Shown here: positions 15,369-25,639 of the stretch, in pieces
Position numbering within the stretch: the stretch's first letter is position 1
How the letters are laid out: each line of letters begins with the position of its first letter
Assembly: GCF_900188415.1 (NCBI RefSeq)
Contig: NZ_FZNV01000003.1
Span: 1-64,000 of the forward strand
DNA from: Maribacter sedimenticola
GTDB lineage: Bacteria; Bacteroidota; Bacteroidia; Flavobacteriales; Flavobacteriaceae
DNA length: 64,000 bases
Reading direction: 5' to 3'
Made by a program: the position numbers and the translations under genes
The notes under the pieces: generated by a model
The model's database searches: none
Told to the model about the DNA's origin: nothing
The model's input: only the letters and a program-made list of their open reading frames with translations

Positions 15369-16733
15369 TTACAGTTCTACGTTCAATAACTGGCCTGTAA
15401 GCTGCAGTAATTGTAGTTCGGCCAATTTGGCGTCATATTTTGCAAGATTCTTATTGGTCTGCGCATTCAACAAATTGATCTGCGCCTGCCTAAATTCAAT
15501 AGATGTAATACTTCCCAATTGAAATTGTTCACGAGAACGTTCAAAATTGTTCTGGTTGGTAAGTACGTTCTGCTCTTGAATCTGATAAATCTTCAACCTG
15601 TTCTCGTAAATGGCCAATGCATTTTGAATATCCCTGTTAACCTCCAATTCTACCTGCTTAAGAAGCAACTCTTGATTGGCATAGGTAATTTTTGCATTCT
15701 TGACACGTACCGTTGTACCGCCGCCGTCAAATAGGTTCCAAGTAAGGCTTGCACCCAAGCTCATACTGCCTACATTGGAGTTTGTGCCCGGAAAAACGGC
15801 TCCCGTCAAGAAAGCGGACGGTGCGTTCTGGTTTCTGTTCCACCCATATGAACCGGTAAGTCCTATCGTTGGTAGATAACCGGATTTGTTGACCTTAATA
15901 TCATACGCATTAATATTTAAATTGGTCTCTGTCTGTAGAATGGCCACGTTATTGGAAATGGAATTCTCTATATATTCCATAATCTGAAACTTAGGGATAA
16001 AAACAATGGTGGTGTCCACTTCATATTCCTCGTTCAGGTTCTGGTTCAATACCACGTTAAGATCACGCTTGGCATTGGCCAGTTGCTGTTCCGTATTCAA
16101 CAGATTAATACTGTCATTGGTAACATCTACCTGGGCATTCAATATATCCAGCTTTGTATTTTGTCCGTATTCAAATGAATATTCCGCTCGCTGTATACGG
16201 TCTTTAGAAATATTCAGCGCCTGCATCTGTACGTTTTTGTTTTCCGTTAATCTGGCGATCTCAAAATATACACTGAACATTTGCAACATGGTATTCTCAA
16301 TGGTCTCCCGTGCCTGCAAAGTGCTTAACTGGTACTGCTCCTTTAACCGTTTAAATGTATAGAACCTTCCCAACCCATCAAAAAGGGTATAGTTTAAATT
16401 TATGGCCGCGTTATACCGCTGGCTTTCGGCATCATTTACTTCAATATCTCCCCTTGGGCTACCATCATCGTTCAACTGACCGGGAAATTCCGTTCTGGTA
16501 TCATTGTTATTATATGTTGCGCCCGCAGTACCCGTTAAGGTTGGTAGGTAGCCAGAATTTAGGACACTTGCGTTATTCTCCGCAATATCTATCTGGTTCT
16601 TTGCTATTTCAATGCCAAAATTATTTTCCAAGGCCTTGACCACGGCCTCTTCCTTTGAAAGCTTCTTCTCTTGGGCAATTGCCCCGAAAACCGGAAACAA
16701 TACCCATACAAATATCAATCGTAATCTCCTCAT
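15369..16733 (-). CDS. TolC family outer membrane efflux channel
   Basis: I take the ATG at 16733, which gives a standard signal peptide (MRRLRLIFVWVLFPVFGAIAQ) and has AGAAGG 9 bases upstream. An ATG at 16769, just after the pump gene's stop, is also possible. The product has 454 residues with the two tandem helical-hairpin repeats of TolC ('ALENNFGIEIAKNQIDIAENNASVLNSGYLPTL' and the later 'TETNLNINAYDIKVNKSGYLPTIGL'). It forms the outer membrane duct for the RND pump encoded just upstream. Confidence 0.88.
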   Translation of the reverse strand: MRRLRLIFVWVLFPVFGAIAQEKKLSKEEAVVKALENNFGIEIAKNQIDIAENNASVLNSGYLPTLTGTAGATYNNNDTRTEFPGQLNDDGSPRGDIEVNDAESQRYNAAINLNYTLFDGLGRFYTFKRLKEQYQLSTLQARETIENTMLQMFSVYFEIARLTENKNVQMQALNISKDRIQRAEYSFEYGQNTKLDILNAQVDVTNDSINLLNTEQQLANAKRDLNVVLNQNLNEEYEVDTTIVFIPKFQIMEYIENSISNNVAILQTETNLNINAYDIKVNKSGYLPTIGLTGSYGWNRNQNAPSAFLTGAVFPGTNSNVGSMSLGASLTWNLFDGGGTTVRVKNAKITYANQELLLKQVELEVNRDIQNALAIYENRLKIYQIQEQNVLTNQNNFERSREQFQLGSITSIEFRQAQINLLNAQTNKNLAKYDAKLAELQLLQLTGQLLNVEL

Positions 16734-16770
16734 TGTGCTATACCTTCTTATTGCTGATTCAATTTTCATC

Positions 16771-19700
16771 CTATTCACTATCATGGGAATGCTGCATATG
16801 GTTTTCCAAATGTGCCGCTTCTTTTTTCTCCACAATGGCACGCTCTACCTCTTCCTTGGTAATCTTATGGCCAGAAGCCAACATTCTGTTCTTGGATTTT
16901 AAATTATTGCTGAACGATAGGAACAAGGGGAGCATTAACAAAGTCAGTACCGTTGCAATACCTATACCATACGCAATGGATATGGCCATAGGTTTTAAAA
17001 ATTGGGCCTGTCTACTGGTCTCCAACATGAGCGGTGCAAGACCGGCAATTGTAGTAATGGACGTTAGGAAAATGGCCCTAAACCTAGATTTACCGGCTTC
17101 AAATATGGCATTATCAAAGGTCATACCTTCGCGTAAATTGGAATTGAACTTACCGATCAACACTAAGCCGTCATTTACCATAATACCTATAAGGGCAATG
17201 ATTCCCAGTAATGAAATTACGTTGATCGGAAAATCATGGATCCAGTGACCCCAAGCCACGGCCGTAAAACTGAACGGCACCAACAATAGTAACATTAGGG
17301 GCTGACTAAAGCTCCTGAATGTAAACGCTATGGTAATGTAAATCAATAAAAGCACGGTGAACCCAACCAGTTTCAATGAACCGGTGAGTTTGCCCAACTC
17401 CCTGTTCTGGCCCTCATAAGAGGCACTAACCGTAGGATATTTTGATTGTATTTCCGGCATAATGACATTCTGTATCTCTGTCATGATCTCCGTAGGACTG
17501 TCCTTAACATCCTTCATATCCGCAGATACCTGAATTTCTCGTCTGCCCTCTAACCTATTGATCGCAACATCACCACGCTCAATGGTGTATTCCGCAATTT
17601 CCTTAAGCGGTACACGCTCACCGGTAGGGGTTACGATTCTCATATCGTCCAAATTGGTGATCGAGGAACGTTCATCACGTTCATACCTTACCCACACCCT
17701 GATCTCATCCTGAGACCTTTGAAAACGTTGTGCCTGCACGCCAAAGAACCCGGATCTTACCTGTGCCATGATAGCACGTAGGTCCAAGCCCAACAAATAG
17801 GCATTCTCCTTTAACGTTAAGCGTATTTCCTTGATTCCCGCGGGATCGTTATCCGATATATCCTTTAACCTAGGATTGGTCACCAAGGTATTCTTTAGTT
17901 CGGTCTTTGCGGCCTTAAGCTCTTCAATATTATTGCCCAAAAGGGATACGGAGACCGGAGAACCACCAAAGTTACCTCCAGAACCGTAAATTAAACTCTC
18001 TACACCAATTACGGGACCCACAAGTTCCTCTAACCTGCTGGTAACCATATCCGCAGAAATGACGTCCGGTCTTTCTTCACCAGGTAATAGGTTAAGCGTT
18101 AATTGGGCGGTAGATGACCCCGGACCCAATTGCCTGATTATATTTTCGAACAACACCTTGTCCGTACCCTTTAAATACTTTTCGGTCAATTCCTGATTTA
18201 CGATTTCCGCTTTTTCCTCGATCATGGAAATAATAGAATCCGTAATCTTTTCATTGGTACCGTTTGGCATTTCCAGTTCAATACCTACCCTATCACTGGC
18301 AACCCTTGGAAAAAATGCGGTCCTGATGATTCCCCCGCCAACAGAGCCAATGGTCAAGATAAAGGCAGCGGCAAAAATACTGAACATAAATACCTTGTAC
18401 TTCATGGAAAAATGTAGAACGGGCGTATACAGGGTATCACGCATCCATGTCATAAGTCGGTCCCCAAATTCATTGATGACCCTTAATTTCGCAAACGCAT
18501 TTGCAAATCCTGTTTTTGGTTTATCATCTATGGGCTGTAATGCCTTGGAGTGTGCCAAGTGGGCCGGTAGTATAATCAAAGCCTCTACCAGAGAAACCAC
18601 TAAAGTCAATATTACGATTACCGATACCTCGCCAAAAAATTCCCCGATCCTACTATCCAAAAACAAGAAGATAGAAAATGCCAATATGGTGGTAATAATG
18701 GCCGATATAATAGGAGGCAACACCTCCATAGTACCATCTACAGCAGCTTGTACCGGAGATTTCCCTTTTTCGTAATGCTGATAGATATTCTCTGCGATCA
18801 CAATACCGTCATCTACCAAAATACCGATAACGATGATCATACCGAACAACGAGAGCACATTAATGGTTACATTAAAAAATCCTGCAAATACGAACATTCC
18901 CAAAAATGCTACCGGTAGTCCAAATGCAACCCAAAAGGCCAATCTGGTATTAAGGAACAACGATAGGAATATCAATACCAATATCATCCCCATAATAGCG
19001 TTCTCTGTCAACAGTTGGGTACGTTGCACGAGCGTGGTAGATTGGTCTGATACAATATCCAGCTTTACGTTGTTATATTTTTGGTTGAATTCCTCTACGT
19101 ATTCCTTCACCAGTTCCGCAGAGGCAATTAAATCCTCGCTATTGGTACTGGTAATTGTTGTACTTACGGAAAGATTACCGTTGAAATAGGTTGCATTGGG
19201 CGATTCCGCAAAACGATCCTTTACGGTTGCGACATCCTTTAAGCGGATGATAGCCCCGGACGGATCGGCCTTGACCACTAAATTGGAAAGCTCATCGCCA
19301 AAATAAGAACGATTGTTTGCCCTGATCAAATATTCTTCGGCATCGGTCTTTATATTACCTCCCGTTACCAAAATATTGGCATTACTGACCGCATTGGCCA
19401 CTTCGGTAAATGTTATATTATAGGCCAATAGGTTGTTTTCATTGACGGCAATCTCTATTTCCTCTTCCGGAAAACCGGATATGGAAATTTGTGATATGCC
19501 CTGCATGGCCCGTAAATCATTCTCAATTTCCCTGCCCACGCTCTTTAGTGTGGCCAAGGGAATATTATCACCACTAATGGCAAAGGCAATGGTTTGGCGT
19601 ACGGCCTCTAATTTTGATACGATCAACGGTTCCATACCCGTAGGAAAGGTGGGTACCCGATCTACTGCATTTTTAACCTCCAGGAGCATAAAATCTATAT

Positions 19701-20001
19701 CCTCCCCTTTTTCAATTTCCACATTAATGGTACCACTGTTCTCCCTAGATGTAGAGGTAACACGGTCTACACCTTGTAATCCTTTTAAGTTATCCTCTAT
19801 TTTAAGGACGATACCTTCTTCCACTTCCTGTGGAGATGCACCTGGGTAGGTAATGGTTATTGATATATTCTTGGAATCCGTTAATGGAAAGTACGATGAC
19901 TTTAAGGACTTTGCACCCACAATACCAAATAGTGCAAAGGAGATTACCACTACATTTACGGCAACGTGGTACCGTATAAAGTATTCTATCAGTTTGCGCA
20001 T
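16771..20001 (-). CDS. RND efflux pump inner membrane transporter, HAE1-like
   Basis: The product has 1076 residues with the AcrB-type layout: TM1 at 12-30, a large periplasmic loop, TM2-6, a second loop, then TM8-12. Characteristic stretches include 'GASPQEVEEGIVLKIEDNLKGLQGVDRVTS', 'GILVDDGIVIAENIYQHYEKGKSPVQAAVDGT' (the conserved acidic pair in TM4) and 'GIMVNDGLVLIGKFN'. It exports hydrophobic compounds by proton antiport. The C-terminal tail contains several His residues ('AAHLENHMQHSHDSE'), not diagnostic of a metal pump. It shares one base with the adaptor gene upstream. Confidence 0.9.
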   Translation of the reverse strand: MRKLIEYFIRYHVAVNVVVISFALFGIVGAKSLKSSYFPLTDSKNISITITYPGASPQEVEEGIVLKIEDNLKGLQGVDRVTSTSRENSGTINVEIEKGEDIDFMLLEVKNAVDRVPTFPTGMEPLIVSKLEAVRQTIAFAISGDNIPLATLKSVGREIENDLRAMQGISQISISGFPEEEIEIAVNENNLLAYNITFTEVANAVSNANILVTGGNIKTDAEEYLIRANNRSYFGDELSNLVVKADPSGAIIRLKDVATVKDRFAESPNATYFNGNLSVSTTITSTNSEDLIASAELVKEYVEEFNQKYNNVKLDIVSDQSTTLVQRTQLLTENAIMGMILVLIFLSLFLNTRLAFWVAFGLPVAFLGMFVFAGFFNVTINVLSLFGMIIVIGILVDDGIVIAENIYQHYEKGKSPVQAAVDGTMEVLPPIISAIITTILAFSIFLFLDSRIGEFFGEVSVIVILTLVVSLVEALIILPAHLAHSKALQPIDDKPKTGFANAFAKLRVINEFGDRLMTWMRDTLYTPVLHFSMKYKVFMFSIFAAAFILTIGSVGGGIIRTAFFPRVASDRVGIELEMPNGTNEKITDSIISMIEEKAEIVNQELTEKYLKGTDKVLFENIIRQLGPGSSTAQLTLNLLPGEERPDVISADMVTSRLEELVGPVIGVESLIYGSGGNFGGSPVSVSLLGNNIEELKAAKTELKNTLVTNPRLKDISDNDPAGIKEIRLTLKENAYLLGLDLRAIMAQVRSGFFGVQAQRFQRSQDEIRVWVRYERDERSSITNLDDMRIVTPTGERVPLKEIAEYTIERGDVAINRLEGRREIQVSADMKDVKDSPTEIMTEIQNVIMPEIQSKYPTVSASYEGQNRELGKLTGSLKLVGFTVLLLIYITIAFTFRSFSQPLMLLLLVPFSFTAVAWGHWIHDFPINVISLLGIIALIGIMVNDGLVLIGKFNSNLREGMTFDNAIFEAGKSRFRAIFLTSITTIAGLAPLMLETSRQAQFLKPMAISIAYGIGIATVLTLLMLPLFLSFSNNLKSKNRMLASGHKITKEEVERAIVEKKEAAHLENHMQHSHDSE

Positions 20002-21131
20002 TATCCTTTGGTATTATCTGGTTGTTCAGCGTAAATTTTAACGGCCATACCGGTATAGGCCCCGATCAATGGCTTGCTCATAATCGTAACCCCGTTGGGA
20101 ACATTTTTAAGGACCACACGTTTATCCGAAAAATAGACCGGATCAACATCTATGATATCCAGAACGGAATCCCTTACCACAAAAATCTGGTTTCCTTCCA
20201 ACAATAAATTTCTATCTATTTCAATAGCGTTTTCCTCTTTTTTGGCATCCAAATTCGCTTCTAAATACATGCCTTCTCGCAAATTCTTATCTACGACCTC
20301 TATATAGGCCTTTACCGTTTGCGATGCCTGGTCTATATTTCCGTTTATTCGTGAAACCTTTCCTTTGTAGATTACATTATCATCTAGACTGGTAAGTTCT
20401 ACGGACTCTCCTACTTTTAAAAGGTCCGTGTAGGACTTACTGATGGATACCTCCAATTCATATACTTCCGGATTAATGAACTCTCCTAACTTTTGTCCCG
20501 ATCGCACCAAAGTACCTTCTGTTACCAAAGCCTCTGTCAACACACCGGTAAATGGCGCAGCAATACGATATTTTGACAAGCGCTGTTCCAAATTCTTAAC
20601 ATTGTAATAACTGGTCAATATACCCCTACCGGATATAAAGAACTTTTCCTTCTCCGTAGTCATCTCAGGTAGTGCCGGGGTGCTTTTGGACATATCAAAA
20701 TTCTCCAGATATTTTTGCCACTTTGGATAAATATCCGGATAATCTAACCGCAAATCCGGCATTACCGAAGTTAACTGGTTAAATAGATTGCTCTTGGCAG
20801 ATTGGACACTTGCCGCATATTCATCGGCATCTATATTGATAATAGTTTCCCCTTGCCTAAAAGATTGCCCTTCCTTGAACAGCTTACTGCCCTTTTTAAA
20901 TACGCCCTGTACTTCTGCATAAAGTTCTACACGCTGTTTGGCCGATAGGTTACCATTGGCCGTTACCACAATAGGAACGGTACCGTTTTCAACAACTTCC
21001 GTAAACACGGTCTTGACCACCTTCTCTGATCTTGGCTTAAATGTTTTCTTGCTATCAATGATAACTTTGGAAAAAAAGATGGATATGACAATTAATAATA
21101 TGCCTAAACCGGTAAAAATAATTTTGCGCAT
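20001..21131 (-). CDS. RND efflux periplasmic adaptor (membrane fusion protein)
   Basis: The product has 376 residues: an N-terminal anchor helix (about 5-25), a split lipoyl/barrel-sandwich domain ('NGNLSAKQRVELYAEVQGVFKKGSKLFKEGQSFRQGETIINID' and 'YRIAAPFTGVLTEALVTEGTLVRSGQKLG') around a helical hairpin, and beta-barrel and membrane-proximal parts. It links the pump to TolC. It is the first gene of the adaptor-pump-TolC operon. A TATATTTG (-7-like) box on the minus strand at 21172-21179 may belong to its promoter. No TetR-type repressor gene lies next to it. Confidence 0.9.
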   Translation of the reverse strand: MRKIIFTGLGILLIVISIFFSKVIIDSKKTFKPRSEKVVKTVFTEVVENGTVPIVVTANGNLSAKQRVELYAEVQGVFKKGSKLFKEGQSFRQGETIINIDADEYAASVQSAKSNLFNQLTSVMPDLRLDYPDIYPKWQKYLENFDMSKSTPALPEMTTEKEKFFISGRGILTSYYNVKNLEQRLSKYRIAAPFTGVLTEALVTEGTLVRSGQKLGEFINPEVYELEVSISKSYTDLLKVGESVELTSLDDNVIYKGKVSRINGNIDQASQTVKAYIEVVDKNLREGMYLEANLDAKKEENAIEIDRNLLLEGNQIFVVRDSVLDIIDVDPVYFSDKRVVLKNVPNGVTIMSKPLIGAYTGMAVKIYAEQPDNTKG

Positions 21132-21550
21132 TTTGTTGTTATTTATAAAACGTATCTAAAAAATACAAAGTCAAATATACCCCCCACCAACCTACTTGAC
21201 CATAGTTTTACCTTGAAACGGCCAAAAAGCAAAGTGAAACGACATTATCCTAAATTGAGTTATAGTCCAGAAACTTCATTTCCCCCATGCTAGCCCTAGC
21301 AACCCAATTACTATATTGACGATCATAAAAGCTATTTAATAAGGCTTTTAGAACATTTTGAACACTATTCCCTAAATTCTTAAAAAACATTGTCAAAACA
21401 TGAACGTAACTGCTTTTAAACCTGCTATTTATTTGATTATGAACAGATTTAAAAACAAAAAGCGAAACTACAAAAAAAGACATATGGCATTTGTTTTGAG
21501 CATGGTTAAAGAAATCATAAAGTATAGGTATCGTCTATTATATACTGCAT
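21132..21550. other. Intergenic region without a convincing gene
   Basis: The 419 bp upstream of the efflux operon hold a possible -7 box for that operon (minus strand, 21172-21179). A 50-codon frame at 21400-21552 on the plus strand (very basic, KNKKRNYKKRH in the middle) ends right at the hairpin terminator. A 77-codon minus-strand frame at 21250-21483 overlaps it. Neither has recognisable family features, and both use codons compatible with random AT-rich sequence. I therefore do not call either as a gene. Confidence 0.5.
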
Positions 21551-21580
21551 AAAAAAAGGGATGCCAAGCATCCCTTTTTT
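21551..21580 (-). terminator. Rho-independent terminator, possibly bidirectional
   Basis: The stem GGGATGC/GCATCCC at 21558-21574 with loop CAA is flanked by seven A on the left and six T on the right, so it can act in both directions. It lies 19 bp after the stop of the leucine-rich-repeat gene that ends at 21599. Confidence 0.85.
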
Positions 21581-21598
21581 ATCTATATTTTATTCTAA

Positions 21599-22480
21599 TT
21601 AGTGTTTTACATCCTCAAACTTGGTATCTACCAACCTTGTTTCGCTAACACCTACTTTACTGAACTTCATGTTCAAAAACTCATCATCACTATCAAAAAC
21701 AGCCAACTTTTGCGACTGTAACTGCATTAATGAATTCAAGGACCTGAAATCGTTTCCTTGTAACTGTATAAATTCCAGGTTATTTAAACTTGCTACACTA
21801 CTTGGCAAATCTCCTTCAAACTTATTATAGGATAGGATCAATTCCTTTAGATTCATCAACTTGCCAAGTTCAACATCTATTGTTCCGGCCAATTTATTGC
21901 CAAACAACTCTAATTGCTCCAATTTGGACAATTTTTCAATAGATTTTGGCAAATGACCTTCTAGATAATTACTGGAAAGATTCAATATTTTTAAGTTTTG
22001 CAAATTCCCTATACCAGCAGGTATTTCTCCTTCCAATAGGTTATTGAACATGGACAGTTCCTCCAGATTATGCATTTTGGTATAATCCGCAGGAAGACTA
22101 CCGTTAAATTTGTTCATTTCCAAACGTATGGTCTTCAATGTACCGACTTTAAAAATTTCTTGGGGCAAATTACCCTCAAGAGCGTTGAACGCCAGGTTTA
22201 GGGTCTCTAAATTGGTAAGCGCAGTTATACCTGCGGGAATTTTACCTTTAAGATTGTTTCTATACAGTTTAAGGCCTACGACATGATTGTTTTCTATTTG
22301 TACGCCGTACCATGTAGTGGGATCCTCGTTTAAATTCCATGGGTTCTGCCAGTTTTCACCAAGCGTACTTTTATGGAACTTAATTAAATATTGTTTTTCA
22401 CTTTTTGGAATTTGGGCTATGGCTGTAAAATTACAGGCCAGCACAAAAAGGACGGTTAAGCTTTTGAAGGTATTTTTCAT
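21599..22480 (-). CDS. Exported leucine-rich-repeat protein (paralogue 1)
   Basis: The start at ATG 22480 gives a signal peptide (MKNTFKSLTVLFVLACNFTAIAQ); a frame extension to 22534 adds only hydrophilic residues. The product has 293 residues. After an N-terminal cap (FHKSTLGENWQNPWNLNEDPTTWYGVQIENN) come about seven plant-type repeats of the form L..L..L.L..N.L.G.iP, then a C-terminal acidic tail ending in 'LVDTKFEDVKH'. Such repeats bind proteins or glycans outside the cell. The gene next upstream encodes a close relative with the same layout. Confidence 0.85.
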   Translation of the reverse strand: MKNTFKSLTVLFVLACNFTAIAQIPKSEKQYLIKFHKSTLGENWQNPWNLNEDPTTWYGVQIENNHVVGLKLYRNNLKGKIPAGITALTNLETLNLAFNALEGNLPQEIFKVGTLKTIRLEMNKFNGSLPADYTKMHNLEELSMFNNLLEGEIPAGIGNLQNLKILNLSSNYLEGHLPKSIEKLSKLEQLELFGNKLAGTIDVELGKLMNLKELILSYNKFEGDLPSSVASLNNLEFIQLQGNDFRSLNSLMQLQSQKLAVFDSDDEFLNMKFSKVGVSETRLVDTKFEDVKH

Positions 22481-22631
22481 AATGAAAAATTTTTGTTGGT
22501 TTTGGGGGATTAAATTATGCTCATCTTCTGTCAACTCTGTTAAAAAACAGGGCTGCCATAAAAAAGCAGTTATTCTATAACGTATAAAAATTGATTTTAT
22601 GATAGATTATTGTGTTAAAAATACACAACCA

Positions 22632-22661
22632 AGAAAGAGATGTAGTTGTACATCTCTTTCT
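22632..22661 (-). terminator. Strong hairpin downstream of LRR paralogue 2
   Basis: AGAAAGAGATGTA at 22632-22644 pairs perfectly over 13 bp with 22649-22661 around a GTTG loop. It lies 33 bp after the stop of the gene ending at 22694. The minus-strand sequence after the stem is only moderately T-rich, so it may be a weak terminator or a transcript-stabilising hairpin. Confidence 0.55.
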
Positions 22662-22693
22662 ATCACCAAACTAACTAAAAGTGTAAACTACTC

Positions 22694-23572
22694 TTACTCT
22701 TCAATATCATCTTCAAATTTAGTATCCGCCATTTTGGTCTTACTAAAGTTGATATCCTTAAATTCAAGTTTTCTATCGTCCTTGTCATAATCAAAAACCA
22801 AATACTCCTTGGTCTCCAAAAACTCTAAAGCCTTAAAAGAACTAAAATTGTTATTCTGTATCTGAAATACTTCCAAACTTGCCAGTTGGGCAAATTCACT
22901 GGGTATTTCGCCATTTAAATTATTATTGGCCAAAACTAATTCCTTTAGGTTAGACAAATTGCCCATATCATTGGGTATGGCACCTTCCAATTTATTTTCA
23001 AACAATCCCAAAGTTTCCAATTGGGTCAATTGTCCTAATGAACTAGGTATATCACCATAGAAATCATTGCTGGACAAGTTCAATATCTTAAGTCCCCTTA
23101 AATTGCCTACCGTGGCAGGTATCTTACCGGTTAAGAAATTATTGAATGCGGAAAGCTCCTCTAGTTGGTACAGATTACCTATTTCCATTGGCAGCTCTCC
23201 TTTTAACCTGTTCATCTCCAGCTTCAACACCTTTAGGTTATTTAAGCTGGCTATTTCTTGGGGAAAATTCCCTGTCAATGAGTTAAAGGCCAAATTTAGC
23301 ACCTCTAAATGTTCCAACTTTCCTATTTCAGAAGAGATTGGCCCCATTAGATTATTGTGAAATAAATTGATCTCCACAACTTTGTCATCTACCACCTTTA
23401 CACCGTACCATTGTGAAACCGGCTTTTTCAAATCCCACTTTTTAACCCAATGCTGACCATTTGTACTTGTATAAAAATCCATTAAGGCCTTTTTCTCCTT
23501 TTTGGAAATTTCTGCAAAACATACGGTAGTCAGTAAAAACAAACTGAAACTTAAAGAGTATATTTTTTTCAT
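22694..23572 (-). CDS. Exported leucine-rich-repeat protein (paralogue 2)
   Basis: The start at ATG 23572 gives the signal MKKIYSLSFSLFLLTTVCFAE, and the product has 292 residues. It has the same order as its neighbour: a cap 'FYTSTNGQHWVKKWDLKKPVSQWYGVKVVDD', about seven repeats such as 'LNLFHNNLMGPISSEIGKL' and 'LNLSSNDFYGDIPSSLGQL', and a tail 'KMADTKFEDDIEE'. The end resembles paralogue 1 (VDTKFEDVKH), which supports a tandem duplication. A role in surface binding is likely but undefined. Confidence 0.85.
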   Translation of the reverse strand: MKKIYSLSFSLFLLTTVCFAEISKKEKKALMDFYTSTNGQHWVKKWDLKKPVSQWYGVKVVDDKVVEINLFHNNLMGPISSEIGKLEHLEVLNLAFNSLTGNFPQEIASLNNLKVLKLEMNRLKGELPMEIGNLYQLEELSAFNNFLTGKIPATVGNLRGLKILNLSSNDFYGDIPSSLGQLTQLETLGLFENKLEGAIPNDMGNLSNLKELVLANNNLNGEIPSEFAQLASLEVFQIQNNNFSSFKALEFLETKEYLVFDYDKDDRKLEFKDINFSKTKMADTKFEDDIEE

Positions 23573-23731
23573 ATGTTGGTGGTTTTTAGCATCCAATACT
23601 TAGGAATTGTCCTACAAATTTGAACTATTAACGCTGAAAACTAAAATTTTATCGTTGTGCAACCACCGTTTGTTGTGAAAGTTACCTTTTCTGTTGTAAA
23701 ACGTGTTAAAACAGGTGTCTATAAAAATACC

Positions 23732-25639
23732 TTAACTTAAAGACTCTATATCCATTGTAAGATTTTCCCACTGCTGCATGAGCTTTTCCAGTTTATCCTT
23801 TTTAGCCTGATAGGAATCAAAAAAGTTAGGTTTTTGAATGGTAGTATCATAATCTACCAATAGATTATGGTCAATTTCCTTGATTTCCTTCTCTAGACTA
23901 CCCACCTTACTTTCTACGGAACTAAGTTGATTTTTTAAACTTTTAAGCTTCTTTTGATCCTGAAATGAATTTTCCTTGGGCTTGACCTTTTCTACGGCCA
24001 CTGCTTGTTTTTTTTCTATGGCCCTGAAATTTTCCACTTTTCGCTGTTCCAAATAGAAATCCACATCGCCCAGATATTCATTTATCCTAGAATCCTTGAA
24101 TTCATAGACCTTATTGGTTAATCCTTGAAGGAAATCCCTATCGTGGGATACCAATATCAACGTACCCTCAAAATTTAAACATGCCTGTTTTAATACGTTC
24201 TTGGATTTGATGTCCAAGTGATTGGTAGGTTCATCCATTACCAATACATTAAAAGGCTGTAACAGCATTTTGGCCAGGGCAAGGCGGTTACGTTCACCCC
24301 CTGACAATACCTTAACATACTTTTCCACCTCATCTCCCCTGAACAAAAAAGAACCTAAAATATCCCTTACCTTACTTCGGTTACTTTCATTGGCTGCGTC
24401 TATCATAGTGTCCAATATGGTTTTGTTACCATCTAGATATTCCGCTTGGTTTTGGGCAAAGTACCCTATTTGCACATTATGGCCCAATTTTAAACGGCCC
24501 TCATGCTCCAGCTCACCAACAATAATTTTTGCCAAAGTAGATTTTCCCTGTCCGTTCTGACCAACAAAGGCCGTTTTGCTATCGCGCTCTATAAGCAGAT
24601 TAATATCATCAAGGACCAAATTACTTCCGTATGATTTTGACAACCCTTCTATTTCTACTACTACCTTACCGGGTGTAATGGACACTGGAAAACGAAGGTT
24701 CATTACGCTATTATCATCTTCATCTACCTCTATACGCTCAATTTTATCGAGCTTTTTAATAAGGGACTGGGCCATTGATGCCTTTGTAGATTTGGCCCTA
24801 AATTTTTCAATTAAACGTTCTGCCTGTTGAATCTCCTTTTCCTGGTTCTTTTGGGCGTTTAACTGTTGTTGTTTAATCTCGTTACGCAAGACCAAGTATT
24901 GGGTATATGGTTTGTTATAATCGTAGATTCGTCCCAAGGATATTTCTATGGTCCTATTGGTAACATTGTCCAAGAACATTTTATCGTGCGATACGATGAC
25001 CACGGCGCCCGTATAATTATTTAAAAATTGCTCGAACCAAATGATCGATTCAATATCCAAATGGTTGGTTGGCTCATCCAGCAAAAGCACATCGTTACTC
25101 TGCAACAATAGTTTTGCCAATTCAATTCTCATTCGCCATCCACCTGAAAAAGTTTCGGTCTTTTTATCAAAATCTTCCCGCTTAAATCCTAAGCCCTGTA
25201 ATATCTTTTCTGTTTCGCCTTGATAATTATAACCTCCCAAAATCTCATAATGCTGGGAGACATCGTTAAGGTCTATGATAAGCTGACTATACGAATCCGT
25301 TTCATAATCCGTACGTTCTGCCAGTTGATGATTGATCTCATCTAACCTAAGCTCCAATTTTTTTATTTCCTCAAATGCCTGATAGGCTTCTTCCAAAACG
25401 GTTCTTCCCTGTACAAAATCTATATCTTGCCTAAGAAAACCGATTTTAATATCCTTTTCTACCGCTATAACCCCGGTATCCAGAGCCATGTCCCTATTCA
25501 ACAATTTTAGCAGTGTAGATTTTCCCGCACCGTTTTTACCTACTAAGCCTACTCTATTCCCTGCATTTAGACGAAAAGAGATTTCCTCGAACAAATATTC
25601 TCCGCCAAAGGAGACTGATAGGTTATGAACGTTTAACAT
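23732..25639 (-). CDS. ABC-F family ATPase
   Basis: The product has 635 residues with two ATP-binding cassettes and no membrane segments. Walker A motifs are 'GLVGKNGAGKST' (near residue 35) and 'AFVGQNGQGKST'. Signature motifs are 'TFSGGWRMRIELAKLLLQ' and 'LSGGERNRLALAKMLLQPFNVLVMDEPTNHLD'. The linker between the cassettes (about 240-310) is charged and helical, and a C-terminal coiled coil spans about 540-630. ABC-F proteins act on the ribosome (translation factors or antibiotic protection). The C-terminal coiled coil and sequence resemble Uup-type members more than resistance types. Confidence 0.88.
   Translation of the reverse strand: MLNVHNLSVSFGGEYLFEEISFRLNAGNRVGLVGKNGAGKSTLLKLLNRDMALDTGVIAVEKDIKIGFLRQDIDFVQGRTVLEEAYQAFEEIKKLELRLDEINHQLAERTDYETDSYSQLIIDLNDVSQHYEILGGYNYQGETEKILQGLGFKREDFDKKTETFSGGWRMRIELAKLLLQSNDVLLLDEPTNHLDIESIIWFEQFLNNYTGAVVIVSHDKMFLDNVTNRTIEISLGRIYDYNKPYTQYLVLRNEIKQQQLNAQKNQEKEIQQAERLIEKFRAKSTKASMAQSLIKKLDKIERIEVDEDDNSVMNLRFPVSITPGKVVVEIEGLSKSYGSNLVLDDINLLIERDSKTAFVGQNGQGKSTLAKIIVGELEHEGRLKLGHNVQIGYFAQNQAEYLDGNKTILDTMIDAANESNRSKVRDILGSFLFRGDEVEKYVKVLSGGERNRLALAKMLLQPFNVLVMDEPTNHLDIKSKNVLKQACLNFEGTLILVSHDRDFLQGLTNKVYEFKDSRINEYLGDVDFYLEQRKVENFRAIEKKQAVAVEKVKPKENSFQDQKKLKSLKNQLSSVESKVGSLEKEIKEIDHNLLVDYDTTIQKPNFFDSYQAKKDKLEKLMQQWENLTMDIESLS

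Noticed and set aside
21250-21552. Two short overlapping frames upstream of the efflux operon (77 codons minus, 50 codons plus)
   Set aside because: Neither has family features, signal or domain; they overlap on opposite strands in AT-rich DNA. The 50-codon plus frame ends at a terminator that is already explained by the LRR gene.
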